The translations under genes were made by a program, and so were the position numbers. This document shows positions 4,467 to 8,521 of a stretch of 8,521 nt of DNA, one piece after another. This DNA is from Candidatus Nomurabacteria bacterium RIFCSPHIGHO2_01_FULL_39_10 (GTDB lineage: Bacteria; Patescibacteriota; Minisyncoccia; Phycocordibacterales; UBA9973): the NCBI GenBank assembly GCA_001786805.1, contig MFTJ01000020.1:3618-12138 (forward strand), written 5' to 3'. The notes below the pieces were generated by a model. That model saw only the letters and a program-made list of their open reading frames with translations. It had not been told where the DNA came from and did no database searches. Numbering within the stretch: position 1 is the first letter of the stretch; the number at the start of each line of letters is the position of its first letter.

Positions 4467-5315
4467 ATGAAAATATATCTTGACGCTTTGAAAAAAATAA
4501 TGGAAGAAGGTAGTGACAGGCAAGGACGCTATGGTCCGACTCGGGCAATGTTTGCCGTCCCCTTGCGTTTCAAAATGAAAGATGGATTTCCGGCTCTAAC
4601 AACAAAAAAACTTATGTTCAGAAGCGTGACCGCTGAATTGCTTTGGTTCATTTCCGGCTCCGGAGACAATAGAGAATTAAACCGGCTCGGATGCCATATT
4701 TGGGACGCGAACGGAAACGCAGATTATTGGAAGCCGAAAGCAAAATACGAGGGAGACTTGGGAAGAATTTACGGAGTGCAGTGGCGCCACTGGAAACACC
4801 CGGACGGAAAGGAAGCCGACCAGCTCAAAGAAATCATAGAGCGGATAAAAAAAGACCCATATGATCGGCGCCTGATTGTAACCGCATGGAATCCCGGAGA
4901 ATTGGATCAAATGGCGCTTCCTCCCTGCCATATGATTTTCCAGTTTTTCGTTTCTGACGGAAAACTTTCAATGCATATGTACCAAAGAAGCGCAGATATG
5001 TTTCTCGGGGTGCCGTTTAATATCGCTTCGTATGCCTTGCTTCTTCACATCGTCGCCCGATTGACCAATTTGGAGCCGGATGAACTGGTAATGACTTTGG
5101 GTGATGCTCATGTCGTCCATAATCATTTTGACCAAGTAAAAGAGCAACTCGGAAGAGATCCCATGCCACTATGTAAACTCTGGCTCAGTCCAGATATAAA
5201 AAGTTTGGAAGATTTGAATACGGCGCAATTCAAGGAGCCGGACGATATATTTAAAATTATAAAATTAGAAAACTATCAGTCCCATCCGGCAATCAAAGCT
5301 CCGATGGGGGTATAA
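4467..5315 (+). CDS. thyA: Thymidylate synthase ThyA
   Basis: ThyA converts dUMP and 5,10-methylene-THF to dTMP and dihydrofolate in the cytoplasm. The 282-residue protein is full length (E. coli 264). Visible landmarks are R21 in the folate/phosphate loop (GRYGPTRAMF), RSVTAELLWFISG (52-64), DRRLIVTAWNP (133-143) with the phosphate-binding arginines, catalytic Cys154 in LPPCHMIFQF, QRSADMFLGVPFNIASY (173-189), HVVHNHFDQV (215-224) and the C-terminal HPAIKAPMGV. The ATG at 4467 is preferred to an in-frame TTG at 4422, which lies in the promoter region and adds 15 residues unlike the family. folA follows after 83 bases, so the dihydrofolate product is recycled by its neighbour. The gene diverges from the DEAD-box helicase gene. 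No Shine-Dalgarno site is present. Confidence 0.98.
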   Translation: MKIYLDALKKIMEEGSDRQGRYGPTRAMFAVPLRFKMKDGFPALTTKKLMFRSVTAELLWFISGSGDNRELNRLGCHIWDANGNADYWKPKAKYEGDLGRIYGVQWRHWKHPDGKEADQLKEIIERIKKDPYDRRLIVTAWNPGELDQMALPPCHMIFQFFVSDGKLSMHMYQRSADMFLGVPFNIASYALLLHIVARLTNLEPDELVMTLGDAHVVHNHFDQVKEQLGRDPMPLCKLWLSPDIKSLEDLNTAQFKEPDDIFKIIKLENYQSHPAIKAPMGV

Positions 5316-5330
5316 AAATATAAATACTTG

Positions 5331-5399
5331 TCCCGTACTAAATTTTTGATTAAAACAAATGACCAATATTATTAACAACTTAAAATTTTAGTACTGGGA
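5331..5399 (+). repeat. Imperfect inverted repeat between thyA and folA
   Basis: The left arm TCCCGTACTAAATTTT (5331-5346) pairs with the right arm AAAATTTTAGTACTGGGA (5382-5399), apart from two single-base bulges. The AT-rich spacer is about 35 bases. The right arm ends at the A of the folA ATG, so in a thyA-folA transcript the pairing would cover the start region of folA. It may be a translational control element, or a remnant of a small inverted-repeat insertion; no target-site duplication is evident. Confidence 0.55.
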
Positions 5400-5914
5400 T
5401 GATTTCACTCATCGCCGCAATTGGAAAAAATAACGAACTAGGTAAAAACAATAACCTTGTTTGGAGTATGCCGACAGACCTGAAATACTTCAGAGAAAAA
5501 ACATCCGGTCATGCAGTAATCATGGGACGTAAAACTTTCGAAGCGATAGGCAGACCGATGCCAAACAGAAGGAATATAGTAATTACTCGAGATAAAAATT
5601 ATAAGAAAGAAAGCATCGAAGTTGTGCATTCGCTGGAAGAAGCTATAAATTCAGCAAGAACCTCACCCCTACCCTCTCCTTATAAAGGAGAGGGGGAAGA
5701 GATATTCATAATCGGCGGTGAAGAAATTTTTAAACAATCAATGAACTTAGCAGAAAGGCTTTACATCACCCATATTGACGCAGAGGATAAAAAGGCTGAT
5801 ACCTTTTTCCCGGAAATAATTCCAATAGTTTGGAATGAAGTATCGCACGAGGCACACAAAAAAGATAAAGATAATCCTTACGATTATACTTTTTCAGTTT
5901 ATGAAAGAATTTAA
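5399..5914 (+). CDS. folA: Dihydrofolate reductase
   Basis: DHFR reduces dihydrofolate to THF with NADPH, restoring the cofactor used by ThyA. The 171-residue protein has the start ISLIAAIGKNNELGKNNNLVW, W22, and the catalytic Asp27 in MPTDLKYF (24-31), aligned with E. coli W22, D27 and F31. It also has the NADPH-binding GRKTFEAIGRP (43-53), NIVITRD (59-65), IIGGEEIF (104-111) and a C-terminal FSVYERI. Between the helix SLEEAINSA and strand EIFIIGG there is an added stretch, about residues 87-99 (RTSPLPSPYKGEG), encoded by a palindromic DNA repeat. It falls in a surface loop away from the active site, so activity is probably kept. The reading frame is intact. No Shine-Dalgarno site is seen; the start codon abuts an inverted repeat. 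Confidence 0.96.
   Translation: MISLIAAIGKNNELGKNNNLVWSMPTDLKYFREKTSGHAVIMGRKTFEAIGRPMPNRRNIVITRDKNYKKESIEVVHSLEEAINSARTSPLPSPYKGEGEEIFIIGGEEIFKQSMNLAERLYITHIDAEDKKADTFFPEIIPIVWNEVSHEAHKKDKDNPYDYTFSVYERI
5661..5699 (+). repeat. Palindromic repeat inserted in frame inside folA
   Basis: A perfect 10-bp stem, CCCTCTCCTT and AAGGAGAGGG (5672-5681 and 5685-5694), with loop ATA is flanked by CCTCACCCCTA and GGGAAG. Its purine/pyrimidine skew differs from the surrounding gene, and the encoded TSPLPSPYKGEG has no counterpart in E. coli DHFR. From memory, the CCTCACCCCT...CCCTCTCC palindrome resembles a dispersed repeat common in intergenic DNA of several bacterial groups. Here it is translated, similar in principle to Rickettsia palindromic elements. 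Confidence 0.75.
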
Positions 5915-5918
5915 ATCT

Positions 5919-5960
5919 TGTTTACTATACTCACGGCCGTTAATATAGTAAACATTTTTT
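5919..5960 (+). terminator. Intrinsic terminator after folA
   Basis: TGTTTACTATA and TATAGTAAACA (5919-5929 and 5944-5954) form a perfect 11-bp stem with a 14-base loop that itself contains the palindrome ACGGCCGT, followed by six T residues. It ends the thyA-folA transcript. The T-run overlaps the stop codon of the convergent MazG-like gene. On the minus strand no comparable T-run follows the stem, so it is mainly a plus-strand terminator. Confidence 0.85.
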
Positions 5961-6285
5961 AAGGGTCTTGCGAAGTTTTGATACGAATAAAAATATCTTT
6001 GCCGTCTGGAGTTTTTTCTTTTCTGTACTTTCTTCTTTTGTTTTTTTCTATTTTATTTACCAGTTCTTTTTCTAGATCAAAACCCAGATTGTGAGACATG
6101 CCGAGCAGAAAAATGACCACATCGGCAAATTCTTCGGCAATTCCCGGCTGTCCCTTGTTGTACTTAGAAAAAGCTTCGGAAAGTTCTTCATAAGCTCGGC
6201 AAAAATCGCTTGGAATATCGTTGCCGAATCCTTTCTCCTTTCTGTTTCGCATTATTTCTTTTTGTAGTTTTTTGAAATCAACCAT
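5959..6285 (-). CDS. MazG-like nucleotide pyrophosphohydrolase
   Basis: This 108-residue all-alpha protein matches the MazG / dUTPase-like NTP pyrophosphohydrolase superfamily, which hydrolyses (d)NTPs to NMPs and PPi with Mg2+. The metal-binding pattern is present: E33-E34-x-x-E37 in YEELSEAF and E52-x-x-D55 in EEFADVVIF, followed by a third helix (NLGFDLEKELVNKIEKNKRR) with the family's N-K-x-R-K-Y ending. It is a single-domain form, shorter than E. coli MazG (263). It lies 14 bases downstream of the dCMP deaminase gene on the same strand and converges on folA, so a role in dNTP pool cleaning is a reasonable inference. The actual nucleotide preference cannot be read from the sequence. No Shine-Dalgarno site is seen. 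Confidence 0.88.
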   Translation of the reverse strand: MVDFKKLQKEIMRNRKEKGFGNDIPSDFCRAYEELSEAFSKYNKGQPGIAEEFADVVIFLLGMSHNLGFDLEKELVNKIEKNKRRKYRKEKTPDGKDIFIRIKTSQDP

Positions 6286-6299
6286 AAATTTAGAATTAT

Positions 6300-6806
6300 T
6301 TATTGCCTGCTGTACTTTTCAGCTTCTTTGTTTATAATGTCGAGCTTCACTCCGGCTTTTTTAAAAATCTCCTTGCTTTTCTTTGAAGCATGATAATCTC
6401 TTTGCGCTACTACTCTTTTTACTCCGGCGGTAATGGCAAGTTTGGCGCAAACGTAGCAAAGCGTCATCTTGCAATATATAGTCGAGCCATCAAGCGCAAT
6501 ACCAAAGCGAGCGGCCTGTACGATTGCATTTTGTTCCGCATGCGAGGTTCTGATACAATGCTGCGACTGCGTTCCATCTTCATTTATTACCGTGTGCATT
6601 TCATGCCCGACTTCGTCACAATGCGGAAGCCCCGGAGGCGCGCCGACATAACCGGTAGAAATAATTCTTTTGTCCCGTACAATCACGCACCCGCTCCGAC
6701 CTCTATCGCAAGTTGCCCGGGAACCGATGAAATCTATCATCCCCAAGAAGTATTCATCCCAAGAGGGTCTTTGGTATTTTTCGGTTTTCGGAGTAATTTT
6801 TTTCAT
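6300..6806 (-). CDS. comEB: Deoxycytidylate (dCMP) deaminase, ComEB family
   Basis: It deaminates dCMP to dUMP, the substrate of the nearby ThyA. The 168-residue protein has RPSWDEYFLGMIDFIGSRATCDR (13-35), GCVIVRDKRIISTGYVGAPPGLPHCDEVGH (39-68), and the zinc/catalytic HAE at 89-91 in RTSHAEQNAI. The second zinc motif, C117-Y-V-C120, is preceded by Leu116 where the family normally has Pro (PCxxC). The segment CDEVGH with HCIRTSHAE is typical of ComEB/T4-type dCMP deaminases rather than tRNA or cytosine deaminases. The ATG at 6806 has a TATATT box 6 bases upstream with a -35 inside the preceding ligase gene. AGGAG lies about 13 bases upstream of the ATG, rather far for a Shine-Dalgarno site. 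mazG-like follows after 14 bases. Confidence 0.94.
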   Translation of the reverse strand: MKKITPKTEKYQRPSWDEYFLGMIDFIGSRATCDRGRSGCVIVRDKRIISTGYVGAPPGLPHCDEVGHEMHTVINEDGTQSQHCIRTSHAEQNAIVQAARFGIALDGSTIYCKMTLCYVCAKLAITAGVKRVVAQRDYHASKKSKEIFKKAGVKLDIINKEAEKYSRQ

Positions 6807-6812
6807 GTCTCT

Positions 6813-6841
6813 AATATACTCCTTTTAATCCTTCTTTCCAA
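6813..6841 (-). promoter_or_regulatory. Promoter for comEB, leaderless geometry
   Basis: On the minus strand TTGGAA (6841-6836) and TATATT (6818-6813) are spaced by 17 bases, and the -10 ends 6 bases before the comEB ATG. The -35 lies inside the last codons of the ATP-grasp gene. The deaminase and MazG-like genes could therefore be expressed apart from the ligase pair, as a leaderless or near-leaderless transcript. Confidence 0.5.
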
Positions 6842-7859
6842 GAGCTTTGAGAACTTTCAAATACATCGCCTCAACTATCTTTTTTTGTTTTTTTCCGGTT
6901 GTCACATAGTGATCCAGCCCCGGTACGGCGTTTATTTCAATAATATAGTAACTGCAGTTTTTGGGATTTTTTGTAATATCTCCCTTTCTGATCATAATAT
7001 CCACTCCGCACAACCGAAGACCCATATCTCTAGTTACTTGCACGGCAATTTTTTTGAATCCTGAATGAATAGTACTGGTAACATCTTCTGAATCACCCCC
7101 AGTAGATAAATTAGCGTTATTAAGCAAAAAAACTTTATGTCCTTTGACGGGAATACTATGAAAAGAATACCCTTGTCTGTGTAATTTCATTTTTATCCTT
7201 TGATCTTTGAAATTAATATGAGTATTTCTCTTCTGTGAACGAAAAAGATTTTGTTTTATCTTTAAAAGTTTAAGAATAGAAGATTTGCCGTCTCCTGTAA
7301 CAGAAAGCGGAATTCGATGATAAGCGGAGATAATTTCCCCATCTAAAACAACAATTCTATAATCAAGTCCGGGCAAATACCTCTCGACGACAGCCACTTT
7401 ATCTTCTTTGAAGGCTTCAAGCAGAGCTCTCTTTAATTCTTTTTTATCCCATACCAAACAGACATCAGTCCCTTGATTTTTACTGTTTGGCTTTACGATT
7501 ACCGGATATCCCAACTTTTTGGCATATTTCTCGGCATAAAAAATTGTGCGGCGATTTTTTTTTAATGCTTTCGCCCAACTAGCTTCAAAAATAGTCTGTC
7601 CTTCTGCCACCGGATATCCTTTTTGTTTCATAAAAAATTTAGCAAAATGTTTATCGCAGGCAATTCTGTATGAAGCATCATGATTGAGGTCTAAAGCATA
7701 ATGTCTAAGAGATCTGATTACACCATTTTTAAAGATTATTTGCGCTGTATATTTCCATTCCGGCTCTACCACAACCTTAGCCCCGACTTTCGGCGCAAGT
7801 TTGATAATAAGTCCAGTCAAATATGGTAACTTTTTTTTATTGGCGTTTCTTTTGTTCAT
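6825..7859 (-). CDS. CphA/GshF-like single-domain ATP-grasp ligase
   Basis: This 344-residue protein matches the ATP-grasp region of cyanophycin synthetase and of the glutathione synthetase half of GshF; these enzymes activate a carboxylate as acyl phosphate and join it to an amine. Visible landmarks are a pre-ATP-grasp part (about 25-75), the lysine in PVIVKPNSKNQGTDV (119-133), DYRIVVLDGEIISAYHRIP (166-184) with GDGKSS (189-194), NLSTGG (250-255), and the metal/ATP end GVDIMI (285-290) and EINAVPGLDHY (308-318). The Mur-ligase half of CphA is absent, so it should not make cyanophycin alone. Its ATG overlaps the end of the CofE-like gene by 23 bases, implying coupled expression and probably one pathway. 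The substrate is unknown; a peptide or amino-acid ligase is inferred. Confidence 0.85.
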   Translation of the reverse strand: MNKRNANKKKLPYLTGLIIKLAPKVGAKVVVEPEWKYTAQIIFKNGVIRSLRHYALDLNHDASYRIACDKHFAKFFMKQKGYPVAEGQTIFEASWAKALKKNRRTIFYAEKYAKKLGYPVIVKPNSKNQGTDVCLVWDKKELKRALLEAFKEDKVAVVERYLPGLDYRIVVLDGEIISAYHRIPLSVTGDGKSSILKLLKIKQNLFRSQKRNTHINFKDQRIKMKLHRQGYSFHSIPVKGHKVFLLNNANLSTGGDSEDVTSTIHSGFKKIAVQVTRDMGLRLCGVDIMIRKGDITKNPKNCSYYIIEINAVPGLDHYVTTGKKQKKIVEAMYLKVLKALGKKD

Positions 7860-8521
7860 GCTTTTTATATTTTATCATTTTTAAATTAGAAAAGAGAGGA
7901 GCATAAATATCTTTTTTGGGATCAATAATCAACTCCTTGCGTTTTACTTTTTTTGTAAAAATAATCGGAGCATCTGTAATAACAGAGAGAGGCATCCTTT
8001 CTTCCCCCTCGCCCATGCAAAGTACTGCGGAAGTCGCCAAACTGTCAGCAATATCAGTTCTGGACATCTTGAGAGCTCTCCCAAAAATATCTTTTTTGCC
8101 TACATAATTTCTGATACCCTGAAAACCAGCGTAACCGAGCGCCACGCCTACAATTCCCGCGCGAAGCGGCATCAATCGTGAATCTGTTATCAAAACTCCC
8201 AAATCTTTCAAACGAAACTTCAGCATCAGTTTTTTTCTCAAAACTTCTGCGCTTTTAAAACTATTTTGGGGTAAAAGAATTATTTTACCATCCCCATTTG
8301 ACTCGTCAATGCCGGCATTTGCCATAACCATACCATCTTTAATAACAAGCCAAACATGTTTAGTTTCGAGGGCAAAATCACTCTCTTCTTTTATGAGCGC
8401 GATTTTATGCTTTTTATTTTTATACTCCGCAGTCCTGCCTTCAAAAAGCGCAACGATTTTAGAAGTTACAACCAACACAGATTTTTCCGAAATTTTTTTT
8501 ACGTATTTTAAAATAAATGAG
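7837..8521 (-). CDS. CofE-like gamma-glutamyl ligase family protein (5' end beyond the window)
   Basis: It matches the F420-0:gamma-glutamyl ligase family (CofE/FbiB-N), GTP-dependent enzymes that add glutamate to coenzyme F420. Counted from the GTG at 8478, motifs are KIVALFEGR (7-15), NAGIDESN (54-61), LITDSRLMPLRAG (96-108), DIFGR (130-134), TDIADSLA (141-148) and MGEGEE (155-160). The aspartates in NAGID and TDS align with the family's metal-binding positions. The GTG is not the true start: the frame stays open to base 8521 (FILKYVKKISEKSVLVVTSKI), and CofE proteins normally have such a segment before VTSKI, so the gene is partial. GRPWR of true CofE is replaced by RLMPLR, and no other F420 gene is visible, so a different acceptor is likely. 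It overlaps the ATP-grasp gene. Confidence 0.85.
   Translation of the reverse strand, partial: SFILKYVKKISEKSVLVVTSKIVALFEGRTAEYKNKKHKIALIKEESDFALETKHVWLVIKDGMVMANAGIDESNGDGKIILLPQNSFKSAEVLRKKLMLKFRLKDLGVLITDSRLMPLRAGIVGVALGYAGFQGIRNYVGKKDIFGRALKMSRTDIADSLATSAVLCMGEGEERMPLSVITDAPIIFTKKVKRKELIIDPKKDIYAPLFSNLKMIKYKKHEQKKRQ

Noticed and set aside
6390..7064. A 224-codon plus-strand open frame across comEB and the ATP-grasp gene
   Set aside because: It spans two genes with clear family motifs on the other strand, and its translation has no family features.

Overview
The window looks like a core-genome segment from an uncultivated bacterium of the Candidate Phyla Radiation / Patescibacteria, most likely Parcubacteria-like. 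This is an inference from several features: compact genes at roughly 40% GC; bacterial-type ribosomal proteins S7, S12 and L28; an S12 with an extra N-terminal stretch; a short DEAD-box helicase that ends right after motif VI; start codons almost without Shine-Dalgarno sequences; and many short palindromic repeats. TGA is used as a stop and Trp is TGG, so code 11 fits. No phage, IS element, CRISPR array, rRNA or tRNA was seen.

Layout. Bases 1-2763, all on the minus strand and read right to left, hold an M50 membrane protease, then the str operon rpsL-rpsG, then a hicB-hicA toxin-antitoxin pair with its own promoter, then the first 117 codons of fusA. The toxin-antitoxin pair thus sits inside the normally contiguous rpsL-rpsG-fusA order. 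rpmB (L28) lies on the plus strand at 2795-3040, divergent from the protease. It shares a hairpin terminator with the converging DEAD-box RNA helicase gene (3081-4337, minus). A compact divergent promoter region with an 11-bp tandem repeat separates the helicase from thyA.

From 4467 to 6806 is a thymidylate/dNTP group. thyA and folA are on the plus strand; a MazG-like pyrophosphohydrolase and a dCMP deaminase converge on them from the minus strand. dCMP deaminase makes dUMP, ThyA methylates it to dTMP using methylene-THF, and DHFR regenerates THF. The MazG-like enzyme probably cleans or adjusts NTP pools. folA carries an in-frame palindromic repeat that adds about a dozen residues to DHFR.

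The right end (6825-8521, minus) holds two overlapping genes: a CofE-like (F420-0:gamma-glutamyl ligase family) protein whose 5' end runs off the window, and a single-domain CphA/GshF-like ATP-grasp ligase. Together they look like an uncharacterised amide-ligase module and are the best candidate here for an undescribed pathway.

A recurring feature is -10 boxes only 6-8 bases from the start codon (rpsL, hicB, thyA, comEB). This predicts leaderless or nearly leaderless mRNAs and agrees with the lack of Shine-Dalgarno sites.
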